From NCBI RefSeq assembly GCF_000243255.1, contig NZ_CM001436.1, forward strand, positions 2,748,743 through 2,812,742: DNA of 64,000 nucleotides. Reading direction: 5' to 3'. This document shows positions 9,032 to 17,748 of this stretch, piece after piece. Each line of letters begins with the position of its first letter. The stretch's first letter is position 1. Origin of the DNA: Methanoplanus limicola DSM 2279 (GTDB taxonomy: Archaea; Halobacteriota; Methanomicrobia; Methanomicrobiales; Methanomicrobiaceae). The translations under genes and the position numbers were made by a program. The notes beneath the pieces are model-generated. The model saw nothing but the letters and a program-made list of their open reading frames with translations, was not told where the DNA came from and did not search any database.

Positions 9032-10243
9032 TTAAAAGGGCCACAATACCCCGATAATTACATCAATAAAGCTCTTCTCCGAATATAAATCACTGCTGTC
9101 AGGCATATTTTTGGAGTATGATTCATCTGAACTGACCGGATAATCACCCATATCTTCTGATCCTGCCGGTGACATACCCCCGAACTCACGGTTCAGGACA
9201 AATTCTGCCGATGAGAACTGGGTATAGACCGGTGAATAGTAATATCCAACAGTTTTTTTGGTTGAGAACCAGACTCTCCCAAGCGAATCCGGGAAAACTT
9301 TCTTTATATTATTCTCGGCAATGCCGTCATACCTTGTGACATGGTCAACAACAACGCCGCCATATAGGAGAACCAGGCCATAATCGGTGGCGGCTGATGT
9401 CCTGCCGTCATGAAGAACTGCAATGTCATTTATCTTTCCAGCTCCGGAAGGCAGCATACTGAGGTTCAGGAAATTATGTACATTGCCATCCCCGTAAAAG
9501 ACAACTGCCTCAGAACTGTTGAAGAAGATCACACCGCCTAAAGGATTTGAGACCACATCTTCGCAGCCCACCGGAAGAAGGCCCGGGTCAATCTTTTCAA
9601 AACGGGGTGATGTTCCGGTTGAATTCTCAAGAAGAAAAGCGCCGCTATACTTTGAGACGATATACAGAGTATTGTCACGGCGATCAGATGCCATATCAAT
9701 GATGAAGTTCGCATCCGGACCTGACTCCGAGTATGGCTTAAACCAGAACCAGTCACCGTCATAATACCTGTAAAGGCCCGAAGTTCCGGTTGAGACAAAC
9801 ATAGCCTCTCCAACCGGTTCCAGCTCATTTATATCATTTCTGACAAAAAAACGATCATTCCCGGAGATTGTTACAGGCCGGCTGTACCCGTCATAGATCT
9901 GCAGAGCACTGGAGTACCCGAGCCAGAGATTTCCGGAAGAGTCAAATTCAACGTCAGTGATGTAATCGTCATAAGGCACTGAATCAGGATTATCACTACC
10001 ATCATTCCTTTCCGCATGGATAATATTCCACCCGCCTTTTTCATATACTGAAAGTCCGTTAGAGGTTGCAAAATAGAGTATCTGATTGCTGTCCTCAGCC
10101 ATATCCCTGATGTCCGCAGTGCTTACAGAACCGGAGCCGGGCCAGAACTGGACAACTGCACCGGACACAGGTGAAGCAGATAAAAATAAAGTTAAGATAA
10201 TTATGCAGTAAAATAAAGAACGGGAACTCAGAATTCTATGCAT
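9032..10243 (-). CDS. Secreted beta-propeller protein (two-component-propeller type)
   Basis: 403 residues with a clear Sec signal peptide (RSLFYCIIILTLFLSAS, cleavage near VSGA-VVQ at about 28). The body contains repeated propeller blades of the kind found in sensor-kinase input domains: ILYFATSNGLSVYEKGGW, LWLGYSSALQIYDG, MFVSTGTSGLYRYYDGDW, SAATDYGLVLLYGG and VWFSTKKTVGYYY. There is no kinase or anchor after it, so it is probably extracellular or surface-bound. Its start lies inside the last codons of cheD (16-base overlap), making it the last gene of the chemotaxis operon and suggesting a role in signal input. That role is inference. Confidence 0.7.
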   Translation of the reverse strand: MHRILSSRSLFYCIIILTLFLSASPVSGAVVQFWPGSGSVSTADIRDMAEDSNQILYFATSNGLSVYEKGGWNIIHAERNDGSDNPDSVPYDDYITDVEFDSSGNLWLGYSSALQIYDGYSRPVTISGNDRFFVRNDINELEPVGEAMFVSTGTSGLYRYYDGDWFWFKPYSESGPDANFIIDMASDRRDNTLYIVSKYSGAFLLENSTGTSPRFEKIDPGLLPVGCEDVVSNPLGGVIFFNSSEAVVFYGDGNVHNFLNLSMLPSGAGKINDIAVLHDGRTSAATDYGLVLLYGGVVVDHVTRYDGIAENNIKKVFPDSLGRVWFSTKKTVGYYYSPVYTQFSSAEFVLNREFGGMSPAGSEDMGDYPVSSDESYSKNMPDSSDLYSEKSFIDVIIGVLWPF

Positions 10244-10719
10244 TTTCCATCTGCCTTTCGGATGATTACCTTACCGTTATCTTCCGGATAATAAATTATT
10301 GATCTCCCGACAGTGCCGCCTGTATCTTCCTCAACCAGTGGAATATGGTACTTTTCAAGAGCAGATTTTATAGCTGCAACATTTCTGGAACCGATATCAA
10401 GATTTCCCTTAAAATGCTTAAACATGCTCGAACCTCCGGCAATCTTAGCAACGATATCCCTTTTATTGCTGCCGCCGGATATCAGTTCTTCATAAAGAAC
10501 AGTCACTGCCGTATCGGCAAATTTACCGGGACGTTCCATCTTCCCGTTGCTCTCCGGAAGCATGACATGGGCTACTGCACCCTTCTTCCATTTTCTGTCG
10601 TGGAGAATTAAGGCTACACACGATCCAAGACCAATTGAGGTCATTACGAAATCACCTGTATAGTATTCTCCTATACCGACATTCTGTCCTTTCATCTCAG
10701 GTTTACGAGGTTCGGTCAT
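10228..10719 (-). CDS. cheD: CheD chemoreceptor glutamine deamidase
   Basis: 163 residues, normal for CheD. The catalytic cysteine is in SIGLGSC (C34) and the catalytic histidine in AVAHVMLPES (H51). CheD deamidates specific glutamines in methyl-accepting chemotaxis proteins and also binds CheC, raising CheC phosphatase activity. The gene lies 16 bases after cheC and overlaps the following propeller gene. Assignment is secure. Confidence 0.95.
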   Translation of the reverse strand: MTEPRKPEMKGQNVGIGEYYTGDFVMTSIGLGSCVALILHDRKWKKGAVAHVMLPESNGKMERPGKFADTAVTVLYEELISGGSNKRDIVAKIAGGSSMFKHFKGNLDIGSRNVAAIKSALEKYHIPLVEEDTGGTVGRSIIYYPEDNGKVIIRKADGKCIEF

Positions 10720-10735
10720 GGCTGCAACCCGGATA

Positions 10736-11350
10736 TTATAACTGCGGATTTAACACTTTGTCCAGTAATTCCAGAATGGTATCGAGAGTGTTTGTATCCG
10801 GAAGCATCACTATTGTACTCTGAATATCGTGCATTCCGGATTTCAGCTCGGTCCTGAAGAGAATTATCTCATCTATATCGACGGCAATCTGTGCAACTAT
10901 ACTTGCGAAAGCCGCATGTGCCATATCGATGGCAATTGCCGGTGGTGAAGGGAGCATTACAATGCCAAGAAGTGTGGCTGTTGCATCCAGGAACTGTGAG
11001 ACCATTATATTGCCGACTTCAAGAAGGGCACTCTCATCCATCTCATTCAGTTCGCGTTCCATGTCAGTAGAACCAAGCATGGTATTTGTCAGGCGTATTG
11101 CCGACTCCTTTGGCAGGTGAAGCACCACATATCCACCGGGGTGCAGTTCACCCTGGATCTCAAATACAACCAGTGCCGATATTTCATCTCCGAAATAATC
11201 TGAAATATCACAAATATCGACCATAATTGCTTCAGGCACAGTCATGTCTATCTGTGACATCAGCATTGTCGAGAGTGATGTCGCAGCATGCGATGCCCCG
11301 ATATTTCCAAGTTCCGCCATTGCATCCAGCTGCTGATCTGTTAACTGCAT
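10736..11350 (-). CDS. cheC: CheC CheY-P phosphatase
   Basis: 204 residues. Both CheC active-site copies are present: AELGNIGASHAATSLS (E13, N16) and LLEVGNIMVSQF (E and N near 111-114), the pair of Glu/Asn motifs that dephosphorylate CheY-P. The C-terminal half retains the FRTELKSGMHDIQST segment. It acts with CheD in adaptation. It starts 15 bases after the cheA stop, in the che operon. Confidence 0.94.
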   Translation of the reverse strand: MQLTDQQLDAMAELGNIGASHAATSLSTMLMSQIDMTVPEAIMVDICDISDYFGDEISALVVFEIQGELHPGGYVVLHLPKESAIRLTNTMLGSTDMERELNEMDESALLEVGNIMVSQFLDATATLLGIVMLPSPPAIAIDMAHAAFASIVAQIAVDIDEIILFRTELKSGMHDIQSTIVMLPDTNTLDTILELLDKVLNPQL

Positions 11351-11365
11351 AATTATATCTCCAAA

Positions 11366-13840
11366 TTACATTATTATCATTGTATTCACGTCAAGAATCG
11401 GCACTACATCGCCGTCTCCGGGGATGGTAATACCACCAACGCCCGGACAGTTACCTATTACATTGCTTACAGGCTTAACAACAACTTCCTGCTGTCCTTC
11501 AACAACATCAACAGGTATGCATGACTTTGTGCCATGATTCTGAACGATAACCACTATACCACTATCTTCACATGCCCCAAACATCTCATCAAGGCGGCTT
11601 ATCTGAAGCACCTCATCCCTTAAAAGGACTGCCTCGGTGCTGCCGATTCTGTTAATTCTCTTAGTATCAATCTTTGCAACCTCAACAACGGCATTTATCG
11701 GTATGGCACATCTCTTCTTATTGATTCTGACCATCATAACCTCTATAATAGCCATTGTGGGCGGAAGCGTAAGTCTGAATTTAGTTCCTTTTCCTTCCGT
11801 AGAACTGACCTTTATTGAACCTTTAAGGGATTCTATTGCGCCTTTTACAACATCAAGGCCTACGCCTCTTCCGCTGATGTCAGTGACCTGCTCAGCTGTC
11901 GAAAAACCTGCCTGGAAGAGAAAGGACGGGACCTCTTCATCGGGCAGTAATTCAGCGTCCTCAGGTGAGATGAGATTCCTCTCAATTGCTTTTCTGAGGA
12001 CTTTATCCCTCGGAATTCCGCCTCCGTCATCGGCAAGCTCAATTATGACATTGCCCTGATCGCGCCATGCAGAGAGAGTAAGGGTACCCTTTGCCGGTTT
12101 TCCGGCTTTTAACCTCTCTTCCGGAGTTTCAATGCCGTGATTGACACCATTCCTGATGAGATGCAGAAGAGGGTCACCAAGACCGTCAATAACACTGCGG
12201 TCAAGTTCGGTCTCTCCGCCGGTCATTATGAACTCGACCTCTTTTCCGTCATGGTGGGCCACATCCCTAACAACCCTGGGAAAACGGTTGAATATCTGAT
12301 TGAGCGGGATCATCCTGATATACATCATCAGGTTCTGAAGGTCTGAGATTGACCTGCCGACCATGCTCAGGGCTTCATCCATCTCTTTTATCTGATACTC
12401 CTTTGATATCTGCTTCAGGCGGCCGCCGTTGATAACGAGATCCTCGACAAGGTTCATCATCTGGTCAAGACGGCTGATATCAACACGGATATTTTTGACT
12501 TCCTTCTTTTTCTTCTCGCTCTTCTCCTTTTTCTCCGGAATTTTCATTCCGGATACAGACTCTGATAACTCATTGGATGCCGGTTCTTCAGCTGATTTGC
12601 CATCATCTGCAGGATTAACAGATTCAGCTTCAGCTCCGGGAATGACTTCTTCTGATTCATCCGGAGTTTTGGGTAAAGATTCGGATACCAAAATCCATCC
12701 GGCACTATCAAAGGAGTAATCAGAACCTTCTGCACGGAAAAGACTCACAGATGCGGTGTCAGGCCCTGAGGATAAATGAATCAGGTCATCTCCGGATTTC
12801 TCCGAAGTCATTATGACGGAGAAGAAATCCTCAATACTGCCTGCATCAATCTCTTCATAGGTGGGCCTTGAAGAGATGATATCTCCCGCCTTCTCCAGAT
12901 TCTGAAGGATAATCATTGCCCTGATGTCCTTCATACTGCATTCAGGGGAGATAATTATATCAAGCCTGTACACCGGATTTTTGGAGGAGATATCCCTCTC
13001 AGCAGGAAATACCTCAACTTCTGAGACATCCGTGACTTTGGCAGCGCTTAAAAGCGCCTCTTCGCCGTCCTCACTCTCGATTACAACTTCAAATATATCA
13101 CTGCATACACCTTCATCCAGTTCCCCGGCTGTAGGCCTGCTTGAGATAATCCTGCCGAGGTCCTCAAGGTTCTGAAGGATTATCATAGAGCGGACATCCT
13201 TCATATTGCAGTCCTCTGAGAGGCGGGCAACAATCCTGTACCTGTTGATTACGGCTGAACCTTCATTATAATCTGCCCTGAGATCAGGATCAAATTCTTC
13301 AGGAGAATAAACTTCTGAACCTTTGCCCCCTGAGGTTTCAGGACTTTCATTTTTATCATCATATGGAGCAGAAGCAGCGGAATTCAGGATTGCATCTATC
13401 TCTGAGGATACAGGCCCATTATCTCCGGAAAGAGCACCTTCCGGTTTGCAGGACTCAGCAGCACTCTCTATCTCCTCAAGCTGTGATATGAAATCTCCGA
13501 TTGAAAAGGTGGAAGTATCTCCGCCGTTTTCGACATCATCGATCATCTCCTCGATACTGTCTGTGCATGCCAAAAGCAGGTCAGTCAGTTCGGGAGATAT
13601 TTCAATTGCTCCGGATCTTATACAGTGAAAGACATCCTCCATTTTGTGGCAGAGATGTTCCATTTCAGAGTACCCCATCGATGCAGACATCCCCTTGAGA
13701 GTATGTGCAGAACGGAAAATTTCATCAATTGCAGTATCGTCAGAACCCTCTTCAAGAATAAGAATATTATTTACGATAGTCTCATGATTTTCAAGAGATT
13801 CTGCAACAAAAAGTTTCCGGTAGGATTCTTCATCTGTCAT
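11366..13840 (-). CDS. cheA: CheA histidine kinase with duplicated P2-like domain
   Basis: 824 residues, longer than bacterial CheA (about 650). P1/HPt domain has the phospho-acceptor in SAHTLKGMSASMGY (H46). An acidic linker (about 110-190) is followed by two tandem copies of a P2-like module, each with an (M)KD(V/I)R(S/A)MIILQNLE core and ISSRPT. Then come an acidic linker and the P3 dimerisation helices (RLDQMMNLVEDLVINGGRL), the P4 kinase (N box HLIRNGVNHGIETPEER, G1 DDGGGIPRDKV, G2 SGRGVGLDVV) and the CheW-like P5. It phosphorylates CheY and CheB in receptor arrays. All catalytic boxes are intact. Confidence 0.97.
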   Translation of the reverse strand: MTDEESYRKLFVAESLENHETIVNNILILEEGSDDTAIDEIFRSAHTLKGMSASMGYSEMEHLCHKMEDVFHCIRSGAIEISPELTDLLLACTDSIEEMIDDVENGGDTSTFSIGDFISQLEEIESAAESCKPEGALSGDNGPVSSEIDAILNSAASAPYDDKNESPETSGGKGSEVYSPEEFDPDLRADYNEGSAVINRYRIVARLSEDCNMKDVRSMIILQNLEDLGRIISSRPTAGELDEGVCSDIFEVVIESEDGEEALLSAAKVTDVSEVEVFPAERDISSKNPVYRLDIIISPECSMKDIRAMIILQNLEKAGDIISSRPTYEEIDAGSIEDFFSVIMTSEKSGDDLIHLSSGPDTASVSLFRAEGSDYSFDSAGWILVSESLPKTPDESEEVIPGAEAESVNPADDGKSAEEPASNELSESVSGMKIPEKKEKSEKKKKEVKNIRVDISRLDQMMNLVEDLVINGGRLKQISKEYQIKEMDEALSMVGRSISDLQNLMMYIRMIPLNQIFNRFPRVVRDVAHHDGKEVEFIMTGGETELDRSVIDGLGDPLLHLIRNGVNHGIETPEERLKAGKPAKGTLTLSAWRDQGNVIIELADDGGGIPRDKVLRKAIERNLISPEDAELLPDEEVPSFLFQAGFSTAEQVTDISGRGVGLDVVKGAIESLKGSIKVSSTEGKGTKFRLTLPPTMAIIEVMMVRINKKRCAIPINAVVEVAKIDTKRINRIGSTEAVLLRDEVLQISRLDEMFGACEDSGIVVIVQNHGTKSCIPVDVVEGQQEVVVKPVSNVIGNCPGVGGITIPGDGDVVPILDVNTMIIM

Positions 13841-13845
13841 AATTT

Positions 13846-14868
13846 TTACTCCAGAGCGGCAACCGACTTCATTATTTCACGTGGTATTGATTTTAGCGGG
13901 AGAACCCTGTCAACGCAGTTCCGCTCAAGGGCAGACCTTGCCATACCATAAACAAGGCAGTCCTCCTCTTTAACAACGACTGTTCTGCCGCCGCTCTCTT
14001 TTAATACCGACATGCCTTCCCCGCCGTCACTGCCCATACCGCTGAGTATGACTGAGACTGTCCTTGAACCAAAGACCTTTGCAGCAGAGGCAAAGGTTTT
14101 GTCAACAGCCGGCCGGACCGCATGCACAGGAGGTGATTTGGAATGTGTTATTTTTCCGCTCATCCTGCCACTGTGATCAGGATTTGCAGAAATTATTGTA
14201 TGATAGCCGCCCTTTGATACATATACCTTCCCGACATGCAGGATGTCCCCGTTCTCAGACTCCTTAACATTCAGCTGTGATATCCTGTTGAGCCTCTCTG
14301 CAAGTGATGCTGTAAAACCGCCAGGCATATGCTGGGTGATCACAACTGCCGCATTAAGGTCGGACTTAAGTGACGATACAAGGGAATCCAGCATTGGAGG
14401 ACCACCTGCAGATGATCCGATAAGTACTATATTGTCAGCCGGAATTCCTCTTGATACAGGTTTGTTTCTGACCGGAGGTATTGTTATCAGATGTTTAATT
14501 TTTGTGATTAATTCCTGTTCAATGCCTCTGACCTTGCCAAGATTTTTTGGCTTTAACATAAAGTCATCAGCACCGAGATCAAGCCCTTTTTTTGTAAGCT
14601 CTGCATCCCTGGATGTAAGGGTGCTGAGCATCAGTATTTTAGGCGGGTTTTCATAAGATGACAACTCCTCCAGGACCTCTATGCCATTCATAACCGGCAT
14701 CTGAATATCCAGGGTGATAACATCAGGGGAGAGTTCCTCAATTTTCCTGAGGGCTTCTTTTCCATCCTCTGCTGTACCCACAACCTCTATAGAGGAATCA
14801 TGCTTTAAAAGGTCAATTAAGACCGTACGCATGAATACGGAATCATCAATTACAAGGACTCTAATCAT
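13846..14868 (-). CDS. cheB: CheB receptor methylesterase/deamidase
   Basis: 340 residues. N-terminal receiver domain (VLVIDDSVFMRT; phospho-Asp in DVITLDIQMPVMNG) and C-terminal methylesterase with the catalytic triad blocks GSSAGGPP (Ser), TQHMPGGFT (His) and SGMGSDGGEGM (Asp). CheA-P activates it to remove methyl groups from chemoreceptors. It lies 5 bases upstream of cheA and 4 bases after cheY in one operon. cheR and cheW are not in this window. Confidence 0.97.
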   Translation of the reverse strand: MIRVLVIDDSVFMRTVLIDLLKHDSSIEVVGTAEDGKEALRKIEELSPDVITLDIQMPVMNGIEVLEELSSYENPPKILMLSTLTSRDAELTKKGLDLGADDFMLKPKNLGKVRGIEQELITKIKHLITIPPVRNKPVSRGIPADNIVLIGSSAGGPPMLDSLVSSLKSDLNAAVVITQHMPGGFTASLAERLNRISQLNVKESENGDILHVGKVYVSKGGYHTIISANPDHSGRMSGKITHSKSPPVHAVRPAVDKTFASAAKVFGSRTVSVILSGMGSDGGEGMSVLKESGGRTVVVKEEDCLVYGMARSALERNCVDRVLPLKSIPREIMKSVAALE

Positions 14869-14872
14869 ATAA

Positions 14873-15235
14873 TCAGGAACTTAGCACATTATTTACTTCT
14901 TCAAGAACTTTCGGGGCCTGGAATGGTTTTACAATGTAACCTTTGGCACCGGTCTTTATTGCAAGCTTTACCATCTGCTCCTGGCCGACAGCAGTGCACA
15001 TAACCACACGTGCGCCGGGATCTTCTGCCATAATTGCCTTTAAAGCCTCAATTCCATTCATCTTGGGCATAACGACATCCATAGTGACAAGATCCGGTTT
15101 CAGCGACTTATACTTAGCAACGGCCTCCTCACCGTCTTCAGCCTCACCTACAATATCATGAGAACCTGAAAAAAGAATATTTTTTAATAATGTTCTCATA
15201 AACATCGTATCGTCTACGACAAGAATTCTTCCCAT
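14873..15235 (-). CDS. cheY: CheY chemotaxis response regulator
   Basis: 120-residue stand-alone receiver domain. Acidic pocket in [12 protein letters not shown] (D8, D9), phospho-acceptor D53 in [13 protein letters not shown], switch Thr in MCTAVGQ and conserved Lys in [10 protein letters not shown]. In archaea CheY-P binds CheF, which links it to the archaellum motor. It is the first gene of the che operon and is preceded by a good TATA element. Confidence 0.96.
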   Translation of the reverse strand: MGRILVVDDTMFMRTLLKNILFSGSHDIVGEAEDGEEAVAKYKSLKPDLVTMDVVMPKMNGIEALKAIMAEDPGARVVMCTAVGQEQMVKLAIKTGAKGYIVKPFQAPKVLEEVNNVLSS

Positions 15236-15299
15236 TGTTAATCATTTAGTATTCTCTTACAATCGGTATTAAGAGTATCGAATATGATTAAAAAGAACC

Positions 15300-15307
15300 A
15301 ATATAAA
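15300..15307 (-). promoter_or_regulatory. Probable TATA box of the che operon
   Basis: Reading the minus strand, TTTATATT lies about 65 bases before the cheY start. With initiation about 25 bases downstream this gives a leader of about 40 bases. It is separated from cheF by an apparent terminator, which supports two transcription units. Confidence 0.5.
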
Positions 15308-15435
15308 GGTGAATATATCCGGAATTACAGAGGAGATATGGAAATATTATTTCCCGGAACAGATACCGATAAACAACTGCATATAGCACTGCAGGAACCT
15401 GAGTATTTAAATTAACCGGAGCAATTATTAATATT

Positions 15436-15463
15436 TAAAAAGTCAGTCATGAGCAATGGCTCA
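15436..15463 (-). terminator. Stem-loop terminator of the arl operon, after cheF
   Basis: On the minus strand TGAGC-CATT-GCTCA (15450-15463) forms a perfect 5-bp stem, followed about 9 bases later by a T run (15436-15441). It lies 43 bases after the cheF stop. T-rich sequence also directly follows the stop codon at 15506. Confidence 0.45.
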
Positions 15464-15505
15464 CAGATGATGAATGAAAAACAGAAATATTTCCCAGAAA
15501 AAAAA

Positions 15506-16300
15506 TCAGGTTTTTACAGATTCGTTTACAAACCTGACTCCCTTGGTGGTCAGTTTTACTTCACGCCTTGTAAGTACAACATCAACAATCTGCTTTTCGA
15601 TCAGTTTGTCATAGACAGATTCAAGCTGTTTATGGCTGATATTAACCATCTTCTCTATTGCATGCGAGTCCATTCCGCTGTACACAAGCATGGCGACCTG
15701 GCCGGAGACCGAGTCAAGTTCACCCGCTGAGACATCGAGATCTTTGGTTGTATCCTTCAGATAATTGTACAATATTTCCAGGGTTGTGAGCGGGCATAGA
15801 ATGAAACTTGTTACAACCTCATCGTTCTCAATATGGTCAATATGTATGACATCACTGTCTTTTCCCTGAACTTCCCTCTTTGTAATCTCAATACCCGATA
15901 CTTCGTCAAGAGGAATTGAGATCTGCTTGTCGCGGCCAACAAACCAGATGGACGTCTTAAGTACTGCAATAGCACCTTTATCCCATTTGGCAGAACTTAC
16001 CAAAACTCCGCCCCTGATGGCCGGAGACATGAAATATGCAACAAGCCTGTACGCAGTACAGCCCATAATCACAGTCCGTTTAAGAATCTGAAGGACTTTT
16101 GGGATAGATGCAATTTTATAGGAATTTCCGGACTTTGTATTTAATACAAGTATATTCCTTTTTTCTTCAACATCATCTATCTCCTTGATTTTTATCTCTT
16201 TATTTATCGGTTCGGGAAAAGAGATAGCATTCTCTGAGATTCCGATCTTTATCGCATGCCATTTACTTTCATGCTCAATCTTTACAGGCACCTGTTTCAT
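15506..16300 (-). CDS. cheF: CheF, archaeal chemotaxis-to-archaellum adaptor
   Basis: 264 residues, no signal or membrane span. Length, location between arl and che genes, and the overall pattern (N-terminal beta-rich region with IKIGISENAISFPEP; middle YFMSPAIRGGVLVSSAKWDKG; helical winged-helix-like C terminus with AIEKMVNISHKQLESVYDKL) fit the archaea-specific CheF family (DUF439). CheF binds CheY-P and the ArlCDE switch proteins. Its start overlaps the stop of the upstream acidic gene by 4 bases, so it is translated as part of the arl operon rather than the che unit. Confidence 0.85.
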   Translation of the reverse strand: MKQVPVKIEHESKWHAIKIGISENAISFPEPINKEIKIKEIDDVEEKRNILVLNTKSGNSYKIASIPKVLQILKRTVIMGCTAYRLVAYFMSPAIRGGVLVSSAKWDKGAIAVLKTSIWFVGRDKQISIPLDEVSGIEITKREVQGKDSDVIHIDHIENDEVVTSFILCPLTTLEILYNYLKDTTKDLDVSAGELDSVSGQVAMLVYSGMDSHAIEKMVNISHKQLESVYDKLIEKQIVDVVLTRREVKLTTKGVRFVNESVKT

Positions 16301-17748
16301 TCTTCTTCTGACCCCTGGTTTATCACAGCAGACAACTCTTCACTATTCTCTTTATCCCCTGCTCTATTTGTCTTTTCGATCTCTGCCCCCAGAGAAAACA
16401 TCAGGGATTCAAGACCCTCGATAAGCTCTTCGCTCGAGACCCTGACATCTTTCATATCCCTTATAAGACTTGTCTCCTGGATATTAACTGCCTTTTGGGT
16501 ATCTGACTTGAGCATTGCAAAGAGATCGCCATCATCACTGCCCTTTTCAAAAGATGCAGTGAAAGACTCCTCCTCAGAATCCTGTGACATCAGTCCGAAA
16601 CTGCCCTGCTCCCACTCTTTTGGAGGTGCGGCGAATATGTCCTCCTCTTCTTCAGAGATATCAGGGGAGGCAGATTCACCATCTCCGGACTCATCACCGA
16701 GTTCTACGCTTACCTCTTCTTCCGGTTCAAATTCATCCTCTTCATCTATCTCAATCTCATCGAGATCAAGGTCGTCCAGGTCACCCAGTTCATCAAATTC
16801 ATCCCCGCCTTCAAACTCAAGACCGGAGATGTCCTCATCAATACCGGAGATCTCTTCAGAACCGGAAGGACTGCCGGAAAGTTCCTCTGAGGAATCAGTT
16901 TCATCGTTAATTTCAGATATGCCGGAGAATTCATCATCCTCAAGTTCAAGATCAATTCCTTCCTTTGCAAGAATCTCTGCAATGGTTGACTCAGGAATCT
17001 CCTCTTCTGCCTGGAGAATACTGCTGACAGAGGAATCAAAGTCCTCATCAGATTCCTCCTCAATTCCGAGATCAAGGCTGTCAAAATCTGAAAAGTCGTC
17101 CTCGTCCTCACCTGAGTCAGAAATATCATCCTGAGACTCATCTTCAGAACTCTCATCTTTTGTTCCGGGAGCAGAAGGCACCACATCATTTACAGTATGG
17201 TCAAGAAGTTCATCGATCTTCTTCTGCTTCTCCTCTCTGGATTTCTTTCCGGATTTTAAGGATGAAAATAATGTGCCGACCCCGGCGAAGAGACCCGCGG
17301 ATTCACTTTTGCCTTTATCCTCAGTAACTTCCTTCTTCTGGTCCTCACCGTCCTTTTTCCTGCCAAACGGAAGTTTTGCCATTAAACCGGCAAAAGGAAC
17401 TTTTGACTCCTTATCTCCTTTGCCGGAGAATAAACCGCCTTTCTTCTCTTTATCCTTTTTGGCATCTTCCTTTGGTTCTTTGGGAGGTTTTTCCTTACCG
17501 GATTTTTTATCTTCCTCCTTCTTTTTAAAAGTTACAGGCTGGCTCAGCCTGTGCCTGAATGCCTTAAGACCTGACTTAATCTCACCAAAAGTCACCATTC
17601 CGAGTGCAAAAAGCATCACAATGCCCATAACTACGGCTATAACGAGAACCAGGAGGGGACTTAAGTCAATAAAAGTTAATGCTGACCCTGCAAAGATGAT
17701 GGTCAGCATCATTATCATTCTTCTTCTGCTGTCACTCATACCTGCCAT
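16297..17748 (-). CDS. Unrecognised acidic membrane protein between arlJ and cheF
   Basis: 483 residues. The N terminus has two membrane spans separated by a very short turn (MIMMLTIIFAGSALTFIDL, then LLVLVIAVVMGIVMLFALGM, about 10-55). A basic, Lys-rich segment with SGKEKPPKEPKEDAKKDKEK follows (about 75-180), then about 230 residues dominated by Asp, Glu and Ser (for example DLDDLDLDEIEIDEEDEFE). A more ordered helical end contains IRDMKDVRVSSEELIEGLES. It abuts arlJ with no gap and overlaps cheF by 4 bases, so it is co-translated with both. I know no named arl/fla family with this build; a membrane-tethered organiser of the motor or switch is inference. Confidence 0.7.
   Translation of the reverse strand: MAGMSDSRRRMIMMLTIIFAGSALTFIDLSPLLVLVIAVVMGIVMLFALGMVTFGEIKSGLKAFRHRLSQPVTFKKKEEDKKSGKEKPPKEPKEDAKKDKEKKGGLFSGKGDKESKVPFAGLMAKLPFGRKKDGEDQKKEVTEDKGKSESAGLFAGVGTLFSSLKSGKKSREEKQKKIDELLDHTVNDVVPSAPGTKDESSEDESQDDISDSGEDEDDFSDFDSLDLGIEEESDEDFDSSVSSILQAEEEIPESTIAEILAKEGIDLELEDDEFSGISEINDETDSSEELSGSPSGSEEISGIDEDISGLEFEGGDEFDELGDLDDLDLDEIEIDEEDEFEPEEEVSVELGDESGDGESASPDISEEEEDIFAAPPKEWEQGSFGLMSQDSEEESFTASFEKGSDDGDLFAMLKSDTQKAVNIQETSLIRDMKDVRVSSEELIEGLESLMFSLGAEIEKTNRAGDKENSEELSAVINQGSEEE

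Noticed and set aside
16256-17134. 292-codon Ser-rich open frame opposite the acidic arl-linked protein
   Set aside because: Artefact of the Asp/Glu/Ser codon pattern on the other strand; no start signal and no family.
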